Shown: positions 1 to 8,033, counted from the stretch's first letter. The stretch is 64,000 bases of DNA from Collimonas sp. OK607 (GCF_900111995.1 NZ_FOKF01000002.1:124001-188000), one strand, 5' to 3'. The notes: generated by a model from the sequence alone, not told the origin. A program made the numbers and translations.

Positions 1-537
1 CAGTTGGACCGAACCAATCCCGGGCAGGCGCGCCAGCCGGTCTTTGACATTCAACACTGCGTAGTTACGCAGGTAGGCCATGTCGTAACGGTCGTTGGGC
101 GACAGCAAATGCACCACCATGGTCAGGTTGGGTGAACTCTTGACCGTGGTGACGCCGAGCCGCTGGACCACATCCGGCAATCTCGGCAAAGCCTGGTTGA
201 CGCGATTCTGCACCAGTTGCTGGGCCTGGTCAGGTGAGGTGCCCAGCTTGAAGGTGATGGTCAGCGTCATCAAGCCATCCGAAGTGGCTTGCGAAGACAT
301 GTACAGCATGCCTTCGACGCCGTTGATCTGTTCCTCGATCGGCGTTGCCACGGTTTCCGCGATAGTTTGCGGATTAGCGCCCGGATACTGCGCCTTGACG
401 ATCACCGACGGCGGAATCACTTCCGGGTATTCGGAGATCGGCAGGCTGAGCATGGAAATCAGACCGCCGATCAAGATGATCGCAGATAGAACGCCCGCAA
501 AAATCGGGCGGTCGATAAAGAATTTTGAAATATTCAT
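1..537 (-). CDS. RND efflux pump inner-membrane transporter, N-terminal part (cut by window edge)
   Basis: Reading from the ATG at 537 toward base 1 gives 179 residues with no stop, so the gene runs off the left edge. The start MNISKFFIDRPIFAGVLS is the hallmark N-terminus of hydrophobe/amphiphile efflux (HAE1, AcrB/MexF-like) pumps, followed by a first membrane helix and the porter-domain segment with SEYPEV and YPGANPQTI. Such pumps are proton-driven trimers that work with a periplasmic adaptor and an outer-membrane channel. The adaptor gene ends 73 bases upstream, so the two form an operon. No strong ribosome binding site is visible before this ATG. Family assignment is firm; the substrate is unknown. 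Confidence 0.93.
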   Translation of the reverse strand, partial: MNISKFFIDRPIFAGVLSAIILIGGLISMLSLPISEYPEVIPPSVIVKAQYPGANPQTIAETVATPIEEQINGVEGMLYMSSQATSDGLMTLTITFKLGTSPDQAQQLVQNRVNQALPRLPDVVQRLGVTTVKSSPNLTMVVHLLSPNDRYDMAYLRNYAVLNVKDRLARLPGIGSVQL

Positions 538-610
538 GGTGTTGGGCTCTGCTGAGTGTTTGGCATCGATGCAGGCGTCGATGAAATCGAGCTGATCGTC
601 GATGCCTTTG

Positions 611-1822
611 TTATTTAGCGCTAGCCACCGTCACTGCAGCCTTGGCGGGAGAAGTGTTTTCCCCGTCCATGCTGACAGTCACCGGCGTGACCAGGTCGTT
701 CGGACGTATCCGTTGCAAGCCGTTGACGACGATCCGTTCATCTTTCTTGAGACCGGAACGGACCACGCGCAAGCCATCGACAATCGGGCCGAGCTTGACC
801 GGGCGATACGTGACCTTGTTGTCGGCGCCCAGCACCATGACGTATTTCTTGTCCTGGTCGTTGCCGACTGCCTTGTCGTCGATCAGCACGGCAGTTTCAG
901 CCGCGGAGCCGCCGGTGCGTACCCGGGCGTACATGCCAGGGGTGAGGGCGCCGTTCTGGTTGTCGAACACGGCGCGCACGCGCATGGTGCCGGAGGCGGT
1001 GTCAAGCCGGTTGTCGAAAGCCTTGATCTGGCCTTGATGCGGATAACCGTCTTCGCTGGCCAGGCCGATGGAAACCGGCAAGTGACTCACACCGGAATTG
1101 CCGACGGCGCCGTTGGCGGCGTAGCGGATGTAGGTTTGTTCATCCACTTCGAAGCTGACATACACCGGCGACACCGATACCACGGTAGTCAATGCGGGCG
1201 AAGCGACGCCGGCGCCGACCAGGTTGCCGACCGTGATTTCAGCACGTGAGACGCGGCCGCTGACCGGCGCTGAAATCGATGTGTATTGCAAGTTCAGGCG
1301 CGCGGTTTGCACCGCTGCGTCCGCCGCCTTGAGGCTGGCGTCGGCTTCCAGCAGAGCATTGTTGCGCTGATCCAGTTCACGCTGGGCTACTGCATGTTCT
1401 TCGATCAGGCGGTTGGTGCGGGCCAGTTCGGTTTTTGCCAATGCCAGTCCGGCCTGGGCGCCAGCCTGGGTGGCCACTGCGCGCGCGAGTTCTGCTTGAT
1501 AGGGACGGGGATCGATGGTGAACAGCAGATCGCCTTTCTTCACCAGCTGGCCTTCCTGGAAATGCACGGCGTCGATGGTGCCGGATACGCGTGGCCGTAT
1601 TTCAACCCGTTCAATGGCTTCCACGCGTCCCGAAAAATCATCCCATTCAGTGACCGATTTTTCCAGGGCTGCAGCCACCGAGACCGATACTGCGGCAGGT
1701 GGCGGGCTGACCGCTTTCGCCTGGCGGCTGGTCAGGGTGAAGGTGCCGGCGGCGGCGAGAACGAGGATGCCGACCGCAATCGCAATTGCTTTGCGAGAAA
1801 ATAATGGTGTCGAAGTTTGCAT
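611..1822 (-). CDS. RND efflux periplasmic adaptor (membrane fusion protein)
   Basis: 403 residues from the ATG at 1822, which has AGGGG eight bases upstream; a longer in-frame reading to 1957 lacks such a site. The N-terminus has a membrane anchor or signal stretch (AIAIAVGILVLAAAG). The body has the order expected of AcrA/MexE adaptors: barrel-sandwich (lipoyl-like) halves around a long alanine-rich helical hairpin near residues 100-190, then a beta-barrel and membrane-proximal domain (LTPGMYARVRTG). It bridges the inner-membrane pump to an outer-membrane channel. The pump gene follows directly and a TetR regulator is divergent, the usual layout of regulated multidrug or aromatic-solvent efflux operons. 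No channel gene is visible inside the window. Confidence 0.93.
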   Translation of the reverse strand: MQTSTPLFSRKAIAIAVGILVLAAAGTFTLTSRQAKAVSPPPAAVSVSVAAALEKSVTEWDDFSGRVEAIERVEIRPRVSGTIDAVHFQEGQLVKKGDLLFTIDPRPYQAELARAVATQAGAQAGLALAKTELARTNRLIEEHAVAQRELDQRNNALLEADASLKAADAAVQTARLNLQYTSISAPVSGRVSRAEITVGNLVGAGVASPALTTVVSVSPVYVSFEVDEQTYIRYAANGAVGNSGVSHLPVSIGLASEDGYPHQGQIKAFDNRLDTASGTMRVRAVFDNQNGALTPGMYARVRTGGSAAETAVLIDDKAVGNDQDKKYVMVLGADNKVTYRPVKLGPIVDGLRVVRSGLKKDERIVVNGLQRIRPNDLVTPVTVSMDGENTSPAKAAVTVASAK

Positions 1823-2262
1823 GTGAGACCCCTGGATAATATGTGTGGAAACTGCGTTGAAACGGAAATGAATAGCTGCGTAATCTGAAACAATCACTTG
1901 AGCGGAAGACCGTACAGGTAAGATTTCAAGGATCAGGCTTGGTCGGGCGACCGGCATTGGCGTTCTTGATTGGCTTGGTGTGCCTCAAATCATGATTAGC
2001 AATATAAGGTCGGCTGGCCTTCAGCCGATAGCCGCTTACTGCACGCTTCTTGTCCGATCCTCCAAATGTCCCGATTTCCTCCTTGTCTGAAAGCAAAAAA
2101 TCGCGCTCGAAAAACATCAAATTTAATTCTGTGAGACACTAATATTTCTTTTTTGCCACATCCGGCATCGTCAGAATTTCTATTTAATAGTGATTGCTAT
2201 GAATTATGATGCGACTCTAGCGGGCTTGTTTTGCGCTGTCAAGTGGTTTAATATCGATCACT
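1823..2262. promoter_or_regulatory. Divergent control region between efflux operon and tetR
   Basis: This 440-base AT-rich stretch separates the efflux operon from the divergent TetR gene and must hold both promoters. A pair of 8-base inverted repeats, ATAGTGAT at 2187-2194 and ATCACTAT at 2257-2264, brackets the tetR side and could be part of an operator; this is weak. A 64-codon open frame at 1926-2120 on the minus strand has no recognisable features and is not called. Confidence 0.4.
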
Positions 2263-2886
2263 ATGGAAATGACACAAGACAAGCCGCGCAAGAAGGCCGG
2301 CCGTCCTTTATCGTTTGATAGGGAAACTGCGCTGGAGAGCGCGATGATGGTTTTCTGGCGTTACGGGTACGAGGCGACCTCGCTCAATGACCTGACCAGC
2401 GCCATGGGAATCACGCCGCCCAGCCTGTACACGGCATTCGGCGACAAGGAACGCCTGTTCCTGGAAGCGGTGGAATATTACCTGGCCAAAAAACCATGTT
2501 TTTTTGAGTCGATCGTGGCCGAGCCGCTCACGGCAAAGGAAAGCATCAGGAGCTATCTCGAGGTAATCGCGATTTCTCAAACCGACCCGAACCAGCCGCC
2601 CGGCTGCATGGTCGTGACTTCAGCCACCAATTGCACCGCCGCCTCTTCGCATGTGCAGGAAGTGTTGGCGGATTACCGTGGACAGATGGAAGCCGGCATT
2701 AAAGCGCGGCTGGATCGCGGCGTCGCCGATGGCGAGATGGCGGCCGATACCGACACCGCTTCACTGGCCAGTTTTTTCGTCACTGTCATTCACGGCATGT
2801 CGACCCAGGCACGTGACAACGCCGGCCGCGAGAAGCTGTTGGCGATAGGCGCGCAAGCGATGCGCGCCTGGCCGGACCCGCTCTGA
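2263..2886 (+). CDS. TetR/AcrR family transcriptional regulator
   Basis: 207 residues. The N-terminal helix-turn-helix (about residues 20-65, containing TSLNDLTSAMGITPPSLYT and AFGDKERLFLEAV) is typical of TetR repressors; the C-terminal two thirds is the helical ligand-binding and dimer domain. It is divergent from the RND adaptor gene 440 bases away, so it very likely represses that operon and its own gene until a pump substrate binds. The start codon lies just after AT-rich sequence without a clear ribosome binding site, so an in-frame ATG two codons later is also possible. Inducer unknown. Confidence 0.92.
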   Translation: MEMTQDKPRKKAGRPLSFDRETALESAMMVFWRYGYEATSLNDLTSAMGITPPSLYTAFGDKERLFLEAVEYYLAKKPCFFESIVAEPLTAKESIRSYLEVIAISQTDPNQPPGCMVVTSATNCTAASSHVQEVLADYRGQMEAGIKARLDRGVADGEMAADTDTASLASFFVTVIHGMSTQARDNAGREKLLAIGAQAMRAWPDPL

Positions 2887-3028
2887 GATCGGCTGGGCAG
2901 GGGTGTGCATCGCCCTTCAATTTTAAGACTTGTCCTATATTCCTTGTAGTCCCCCGTCGCTAGAATGTTAAGCCTGAGCCTCACAAGAGAGGTGATTAGC
3001 GCAACAGAGTTTTTCAGGGGCCGCCACG

Positions 3029-3502
3029 ATGGACAACGTGCAGAAGCAAGAAATCAAACTTCAAGATGAGCAATGGCAAATGCTGGAGCCGCTCCTGACG
3101 GGTAAGCAGAGTGATCCCGGCGCCAATGCAAAAAACAACCGTTTGTTTATCGAGGCGGTATTGTGGATAGTGGTGAATAAAACCGTATGGCGTCATTTGC
3201 CGCAGCAGTTTGGCAGTTCCAGTACGGCCTACATGCGTTTCAGGCGCTGGACCGAATGCGATTTCTGGCGCCAGCTTGCGCAAAGCGGGATCGGTGATGC
3301 GAAATTGGTGTGGGCGCTGGAGCGAATTGTGGAGTACAGCGATTTGTATACGCGGCGCATCGAGCAACGGTTACTAAGAAAAAATCAAAAAACCATCTAT
3401 AAGTCAGCCATCGCAGCCGCCAGGGCTGTCAAGCCAGCCAGGCGCACCCAGTCAGCGGTGGATGAATCAACCTTGCACTGGGTCGGTTTGGTCACTGCTT
3501 GA
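3029..3502 (+). CDS. Stand-alone IS5/IS402-type transposase domain protein (DUF4096-like)
   Basis: 157 residues. Residues about 15-95 (ending YMRFRRWTECDFWRQL) match the N-terminal DUF4096 domain of IS5-group transposases, where it precedes a DDE catalytic domain. Here no DDE part follows in any frame: the basic tail ends in its own stop and the next feature is a tRNA gene. It is therefore either the surviving first half of an insertion sequence or a domesticated single-domain protein. A plausible site (AGGGG) precedes the ATG. No inverted repeats were seen around it. Function unknown. Confidence 0.75.
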   Translation: MDNVQKQEIKLQDEQWQMLEPLLTGKQSDPGANAKNNRLFIEAVLWIVVNKTVWRHLPQQFGSSSTAYMRFRRWTECDFWRQLAQSGIGDAKLVWALERIVEYSDLYTRRIEQRLLRKNQKTIYKSAIAAARAVKPARRTQSAVDESTLHWVGLVTA

Positions 3503-3598
3503 GCATCGGCTCATGCGTGGGGAAGGGCGGAAACAACGATTGATATTTAATTTGATAGAAATTCCCACGAAGAACTAGCAAAAAAAATAAACAGCGGC

Positions 3599-3604
3599 TA
3601 TAAT
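3599..3604 (+). promoter_or_regulatory. -10 element of the tRNA-Lys promoter
   Basis: TATAAT sits 12 bases before the 5' end of the tRNA, a good position for a sigma-70 -10 box. The matching -35 region is A-rich and not a good consensus. Confidence 0.5.
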
Positions 3605-3616
3605 TCGTCCCCTGTT

Positions 3617-3692
3617 GGGGCGTTAGCTCAGCTGGTAGAGCAGCGGACTCTTAATCCGTAGGTCGTGTGTTCGAATCACACACGCCCCACCA
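3617..3692 (+). tRNA. tRNA-Lys (anticodon CUU)
   Basis: 76 bases with encoded CCA. The acceptor stem GGGGCGT pairs with ACGCCCC, the D arm is GCTC/GAGC, and the anticodon arm GCGGA/TCCGT encloses the loop CTCTTAA, so the anticodon is CTT and the tRNA reads AAG. The T arm GTGTG/CACAC encloses TTCGAAT. The 3' half (from 3645) recurs exactly at 7560 and, from 3649, at 16130, showing the gene is the attachment site of integrative elements. The integrations leave the tRNA itself intact. Confidence 0.98.
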
Positions 3693-3693
3693 A
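3645..3693 (+). repeat. att copy 1 (inside tRNA-Lys)
   Basis: 49 bases identical to 7560-7608; its last 45 (from 3649) are identical to 16130-16174. It spans the anticodon loop to one base past CCA, the classical attB segment for P4-type tyrosine integrases. Confidence 0.93.
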
Positions 3694-4211
3694 TAGGATC
3701 AAAGGCTTACGTGAATACGTAGGCTTTTTTTTCGCCTAAAATTTTATCTCGGGTTACGCCGGGGTTACATCTCACTCGGAATCGCGGCCCATAGTCCTCC
3801 TGTCGTGTACCCGCTACTCGTTCAATGCGCGGTTGTCACAATAGCGATTTCATCTTGATAGCAGGGGTGGGGAGGGGGAAAAACCATCCGGATGGGAATC
3901 GGCATAATGCCCCTTCACCTGATTTTTGTTCCGGCGAGATGGGGCGGGTGTTAGTTGGAACCCTTTCCTCGTACTACAGGTGACCGTATATCCAATTGCA
4001 AGGCTTGGTGCATGTTGTCCCCTGCCGGTTCAACCTGACCTGATTGCGTAGCAGTTCGTATTATTGACTCCTGCTTGCTCGCACGGAGTCCGGAGGAAAA
4101 TATCCTCCTTGGATACATTGTGAAAAGCCCTTTTTGCGTCGAACTCGGCCTTTTGCGAATGACGCAGTTCCCCCCATGAAAGGTCGCACAGGTAACGCCA
4201 TCATGCGCAGC
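3693..4211. other. Left end of the P4-like element, no gene; paired GGGGTTAC sites
   Basis: No gene is supported in these 519 bases. Besides the terminator, the octamer CGGGTTAC at 3750-3757 and GGGGTTAC at 3761-3768 lie exactly 11 bases apart. The same octamer, again 11 bases apart, recurs at the other end of the element (7423-7430 and 7434-7441) and singly at 7531-7538. This is what integrase arm-type binding sites look like. Confidence 0.55.
3701..3732 (+). terminator. Terminator after tRNA-Lys
   Basis: An imperfect hairpin (AAAGGCTTACGT and ACGTAGGCTTT around GAAT) followed by eight T residues. Hairpins of different sequence but similar position follow the other two att copies, so each mobile unit brings its own terminator. 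Confidence 0.7.
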
Positions 4212-4916
4212 TCATGTCGCCCGTTGGGTAACACTGCAACAGGTAGCTTCGCTACGCCGCCCCTTCGGTTTGCCTTCCCGGATCAATTGCTTGATGTCCT
4301 CAGTCACTCGCAACTCATTCATACTGATAGTAATGCCACTAGATGGATGTGCTTGGACTTCACCGGCGGTAGTGAATTGCGATGGATCGAGTGTTACTCC
4401 CTCGCTGCTGAAGCACTGGAAGTGCGGCTCCATCCCATGCGGACAGGCTGGCCCATAGAAAAACCGTGATGGATTCTTGCAGGCAGGGTCGATAGCGCCC
4501 TCAAACACTTGCTGCATGTGCTCGTAGGCCCTTTGATGCTCCACCACAGTAGCAGGGCGGGTGTAGGGAATGACGACCCTCCACCGCAGGTTCTCCGGTG
4601 TGCTGCTAAAAGTAGTATGTGCAACGAAGGTGTAGCCATCAAGCAGCGTAGCGATTTGCTCTCGTGTGATTGGCTGCGTTTTGCCATCGAGGTCCAGCAC
4701 TAAAGCAGTGAGGTATTCGATGCACCTGTCTTCTCGGCGCAACTCTCGGAAATTGGCCGGGATAAAGCCAGGACCATCCTTGGCGGAGCGGACCTCAGGC
4801 TTCTGAAGCGCGGACACAAATTCCGGCCACGGCATAGAGTGAGGCTTCGGAAGGTTATCCGACTTCCCGCCAACGAGGGCAAATTGAAACTCTTGGGAGA
4901 ATGCGTTGGCAGTCAT
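4212..4916 (-). pseudogene. Primase-like replication protein, truncated
   Basis: 234 residues from the ATG at 4916 (GGGGGCGG upstream). The core near residues 65-165 has YLTALVLDLDG, a buried hhhDhD-type metal motif, and SRFFYGP downstream, resembling the archaeo-eukaryotic primase domain of phage, satellite and plasmid replication proteins. Such proteins usually continue for several hundred residues into a helicase domain. Here the frame ends abruptly after KPKGRRSEA with out-of-character residues and a TGA, and no helicase coding follows. It is last in a minus-strand series int, unknown protein, alpA, primase, the order of small satellite-like islands. The residual domain may be inactive. 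Distant family call, moderate confidence. Confidence 0.55.
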
Positions 4917-4950
4917 ACGCCGCCCCCATGCACCGCAGGAAGACTGGCAT

Positions 4951-5012
4951 TATAATTACGAGAGCGTAGTAGTTTAGAAGCCGTCCTGGATAGCAGCCAG
5001 GCGGCTTTTTTG
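4951..5012 (+). ncRNA. Possible short transcript: TATAAT box plus strong terminator
   Basis: On the plus strand, between two minus-strand genes, TATAAT at 4951-4956 is followed at 4976-5012 by a hairpin (AAGCCGTCCTGG and CCAGGCGGCTT) and a T run. If used, it would make an RNA of roughly 45 bases with no coding gene. No good -35 box is present. It could be an antisense or immunity-type RNA of the element, or just an insulating terminator. Confidence 0.35.
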
Positions 5013-5033
5013 TTTGCATTCATAGCCGCCTCT

Positions 5034-5255
5034 CTACTCAGATTTGCCACCAATAGTGCGTGACTCAAGCCATGCGTCCAGGTCTGACTTGCGGTACTTC
5101 GCCAGTCGGCCGACTTTGATCACTGGCAAGTTATAGCGCCCGACGCTTTTCCAAACGGCGAGTGACCGTGGGCTGATACCGAGATAGGCCGCAGCTTCTT
5201 CCCGGCTAAGTAGATCAGACTGATTTTTGAGAATGGCTGAAATTGTGGATTGCAT
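5034..5255 (-). CDS. AlpA/MerR-type small DNA-binding protein, probable excisionase
   Basis: 73 residues from the ATG at 5255, chosen because TGAGGT lies just upstream; a longer frame to 5309 has weaker support. It contains LSREEAAAYLGISPRSLAVW and VIKVGRLAKYRKSDLDAWL, a winged helix-turn-helix of the DNA-binding domain, excisionase family (AlpA, phage Xis). In P4-like elements such proteins activate or assist integrase-driven excision. The integrase is 800 bases upstream on the same strand with one gene between. Confidence 0.82.
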   Translation of the reverse strand: MQSTISAILKNQSDLLSREEAAAYLGISPRSLAVWKSVGRYNLPVIKVGRLAKYRKSDLDAWLESRTIGGKSE

Positions 5256-5370
5256 ATTGTGTACCTCATATAACTCGGCCTGCATTTCGCTTGCCGTATG
5301 AGTACACATTGTCCTGAAAATATACGTCGTAACTTAAGACAGTAAATTCGGGTTTTATGCTTAATTTGTG

Positions 5371-6039
5371 TCAGTCGCTTCGGGCATCTATCAATGTCCT
5401 TACATGCTTCAATTCCCGCTGCACAGAGCGCTCGTCAATGTTGGGGTCAATCATGCCTACCAAATGCTCAATGACACCGGGGCAGAACTCATCATAAGCA
5501 GCAAAAAAATAAGTCCCAAGTTGCTGAATCAGAATTCTCTTCGGCAGGTGGATGCTTTTTCTGTTTGGGATGCGGGAAGGAACATCATTAGCTAATTCCG
5601 CAGCTAGCGAGGTTAGCAGGTTGAGAAGCTGCGCAGTCTTGGCCTGATCCAAGAATCCGACACCTTGTTTAATTAAATTATTTAGTGTCCTGATTGGTTC
5701 TAGTGCCTTTTTTTTCACGCTCCTGGGCAAAACCTTGATCGTCAGCTTTCCCGTTTCGGCGTCAAAGTAGTCGGCGAAACATTCTGCAACCGTCCCGCAA
5801 AACTGTAAGAGTGTCCAGTTGTTGAGATTTGAATTGGGCGGACCATAGGTAAAGCCGGGCTTCGTTTGGAGTTGTTGCAACGCCTGCTTAAAACTTGGCT
5901 GTCCGTCCAGCCAGCGAAAAACTACGTCCGCTTTCAACGTGCGGATGTCGGCTTCGAATGAGAGGGATCCCGGATTAAGGCTCAGAGATTGCCCTTTAAA
6001 TACTCGCAATTGCTCTGCAGTCGGCTGTTTAGGCATCAT
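5371..6039 (-). CDS. Unknown protein of the tRNA-Lys element
   Basis: 222 residues, not recognised. It is soluble, without signal peptide, membrane segment or evident catalytic motif. It begins 18 bases after the integrase stop codon, so the two are probably co-transcribed. Features visible are a W/F-rich segment around residues 75-95 (SNLNNWTLLQFCGTVAECF), a basic patch PRSVKKKALEPI near 105-120 and a helical C-terminus. The first two codons are both ATG; GGGGC lies just upstream. Its position suggests a role in the element's maintenance, regulation or host interference, but nothing in the sequence proves one. Confidence 0.65.
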   Translation of the reverse strand: MMPKQPTAEQLRVFKGQSLSLNPGSLSFEADIRTLKADVVFRWLDGQPSFKQALQQLQTKPGFTYGPPNSNLNNWTLLQFCGTVAECFADYFDAETGKLTIKVLPRSVKKKALEPIRTLNNLIKQGVGFLDQAKTAQLLNLLTSLAAELANDVPSRIPNRKSIHLPKRILIQQLGTYFFAAYDEFCPGVIEHLVGMIDPNIDERSVQRELKHVRTLIDARSD

Positions 6040-6057
6040 GCCCCTATGTCCCCAGTG

Positions 6058-7407
6058 TTAGCGCTTCCGCTTCAGCGGTACTACGTCAGCCTTGGGCGCA
6101 AGTCCTGCCGCTGCGAACATAGCAGAAGTCGCCCTCTCAACCGATTCACGCACAGGGTCCTGATCCAGACGCGCATAGATTGCTGTAGTTTGTACACTCT
6201 TGTGGCTCAGTGATTTGCCGATGATCGCCATCGATGCTCCGGTCTTTGCTTGCCAGCTCCCAAGGGTGCGGCGTAGGTCATGGATACGCAGATCTCCCAG
6301 CTCGAAATCGGCGGCATCAATCCCCAGCACCTCCGCCTCCTCAGCGTACTGTTCAATGGTTTCATTTGGCCAGACAATCGCTGCCCCTTGTACTTCCTCG
6401 ATTGTATGGGCATCCCACTCAGCTACCTTACCAAGGGCGTTGATGAAGCCGATGGCTTTGGCACGTTCAAGAACCCGCTTCCAGCCCTTTTTTGGCTCTA
6501 CCAGATGTCCTGCCTTGCCCTCGCCGGGAAAGACGAATTTAGCCAGTTCTGAGGGCTTCCGGCTTCGCAATATCTCGACCGCTTCAGGACTTAGGGAAAC
6601 GGTCTGTGGATCGTCGTTCTTGGTTCGGGTGATGCGCCACTCAGCCCTCTCAAAGGAAATATCGTGCCAGCACATCGCCAGCACATTTGCCCGTCGTGCA
6701 CCCGTCAGTAGGGACAGCAGGATGTAATCCCGGATAGTCGAATTGGGTTCGGCTGCCAATGCCGCAAAAAAATGGGGTAGTTCATCAGCCTGAATGAATC
6801 GGTCACGGCTTTGCTCTGCATTCCGTTTGATGCCTTTGACTGGATTGGATTCCCACAACCCTGCCGAGATCGCCCAGCCGTAGACACTAGATATCAGCGC
6901 CAGTACTCGGTTGGCTGCAGTGGCATGTCCAGCACTGGAGATGCTGCTATGAATCGATGCCACTTCACGTCTCGTGACGGTGGAAAGTTTCTTTGTCCCT
7001 AGTGGCTTAGCAAGATGCTGGTGGTATTTGACTTCATCCTCTTTCCACGTGCGTTTACGCAGCTTTGAATGCCTTTCCAGATATTCCGCGAACAGTTCCC
7101 CGAAAGTCATTTCAGCCCTGCGGGATCGCTTCACCTCTGCCGGGTTTGCACCACTTTCGATGGCCAGATTCACATTGGCGGCCAGTCGTCGGGCCTGTTC
7201 GATGGTCATATCGGGATAGCTTCCCAGCGTGATGCGCTCAGGTTGGCCACCTTTGATCCGTCGGAACACGGAGAATGTTTTTGCCCCATTGCTGCTGACG
7301 CGAACCTGCAAGCCGGTCGCTTTGGTGTCGTGATAAGTGGTACGGATGCCAGGAGCCGGAAGCGGAAATTTGTCTAACGCCGCCTTGGTGAAGTTGAGCT
7401 TGTCCAT
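6058..7407 (-). CDS. P4-type tyrosine integrase of the tRNA-Lys island
   Basis: 449 residues from the ATG at 7407, which has GGAAGG at correct spacing; a GTG nine bases upstream is too close to that site. The N-terminal arm-binding domain contains YHDTKATGLQVRV and ITLGSYPDMTIEQAR, typical of P4/CP4-57 integrases, followed by a core-binding domain. The catalytic residues are present: Arg in LLTGARRANVL, Lys in RTKNDDPQTV, IHDLRRT (His and Arg), LSHKS and the nucleophile in TAIYARL. It should recombine attP with the tRNA-Lys 3' end. It begins next to att copy 2 and reads inward, so it lies at the tRNA-distal end of its element. It appears intact. Confidence 0.95.
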   Translation of the reverse strand: MDKLNFTKAALDKFPLPAPGIRTTYHDTKATGLQVRVSSNGAKTFSVFRRIKGGQPERITLGSYPDMTIEQARRLAANVNLAIESGANPAEVKRSRRAEMTFGELFAEYLERHSKLRKRTWKEDEVKYHQHLAKPLGTKKLSTVTRREVASIHSSISSAGHATAANRVLALISSVYGWAISAGLWESNPVKGIKRNAEQSRDRFIQADELPHFFAALAAEPNSTIRDYILLSLLTGARRANVLAMCWHDISFERAEWRITRTKNDDPQTVSLSPEAVEILRSRKPSELAKFVFPGEGKAGHLVEPKKGWKRVLERAKAIGFINALGKVAEWDAHTIEEVQGAAIVWPNETIEQYAEEAEVLGIDAADFELGDLRIHDLRRTLGSWQAKTGASMAIIGKSLSHKSVQTTAIYARLDQDPVRESVERATSAMFAAAGLAPKADVVPLKRKR

Positions 7408-7422
7408 TGATGCCACCCTTCC

Positions 7423-7538
7423 GGGGTTACACCGGGGTTACGTAATAGGTGAAATTTGGTGAAGACCCATTGATCTTTATAGGAGTCAAAACCTATGACA
7501 GTAAAGGCTTGGTGAAGTTCCGTAAAACTTGGGGTTAC
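7423..7538. promoter_or_regulatory. Repeated GGGGTTAC sites between integrase and att copy 2
   Basis: GGGGTTAC occurs at 7423-7430, 7434-7441 and 7531-7538. The first two are 11 bases apart, matching the pair at 3750/3761 at the other end of the element. They probably serve as integrase arm sites and may also affect the integrase promoter, which must lie here. A GGTGAA-type word also repeats in this stretch. Confidence 0.5.
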
Positions 7539-7559
7539 GTCGTAAAACATAAGGACCTA

Positions 7560-7608
7560 GGACTCTTAATCCGTAGGTCGTGTGTTCGAATCACACACGC
7601 CCCACCAA
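7560..7608 (+). repeat. att copy 2 (tRNA-Lys 3' end duplicate)
   Basis: Exact 49-base copy of 3645-3693. It closes the integrase-bearing element of about 3.9 kb and opens the next interval. Only the 3' part of the tRNA is present, so it cannot make a tRNA. Confidence 0.93.
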
Positions 7609-7630
7609 CAGTATTCGAGTAAGGAAATCA

Positions 7631-7662
7631 AGCACTTGCGAGTAATCGCGGTGCTTTTTTTT
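7631..7662 (+). terminator. Terminator after att copy 2
   Basis: AGCAC at 7631-7635 pairs with GTGCT at 7651-7655 (an inner GCG/CGC can extend the stem), followed by eight T residues. Its position relative to the att copy mirrors those after copies 1 and 3. Confidence 0.65.
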
Positions 7663-7768
7663 CGTCCGTACGGCAGGCTGGTCGGTTTCAAAAACTGGCC
7701 TTTGCCGGAAAACTGCCCGAATAGGAGAATTCAGACCAAACGTTTTATCAACAATTGGAGAATCTGGA

Positions 7769-7920
7769 ATGGCCTATATCAAACAACGTGGCGCTTATTG
7801 GAGGCAGAGGTCCGTCGCAAAGGACGTAAGCCCGTATATCGCACGTTTGATACCCCAAAATTGGCCCGGCAATGGGCGCGACAGATCGAGTCGGAAATGG
7901 ACTCTGGTCACCGCTGTTGA
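7769..7920 (+). pseudogene. Second integrase, frameshifted N-terminal remnant
   Basis: The first 14 codons from the ATG at 7769 read MAYIKQRGAYWRQR, the typical start of another tyrosine-integrase subfamily. The continuation EVRRKGRKPVYRTFD and QWARQIESEMDSG is in a different frame (ending at 7920), so a frameshift separates them, and the sequence breaks off after about 50 residues. It starts 160 bases after att copy 2 and reads into the second interval, where the integrase of that former element would be expected. The core and catalytic domains are missing. Confidence 0.75.
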
Positions 7921-8033
7921 CCACGCCACGCACCGTCACGACGATCCTCGCCTAGCCAGGCAGACGGCAGCCGAAGCCGTCAGGACTTGGCAAGGCGGAG
8001 GCGACTCCAGAGGCGGATGTCTCGTCGAACTCT

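Noticed and set aside
1926-2120. 64-codon minus-strand frame upstream of the efflux operon
   Set aside because: No ribosome binding site or recognisable sequence; it lies in the divergent promoter region.
2187-2264. TetR operator from the inverted octamers
   Set aside because: The half-sites are 62 bases apart and one overlaps the start codon; kept only as a weak note in the control region.
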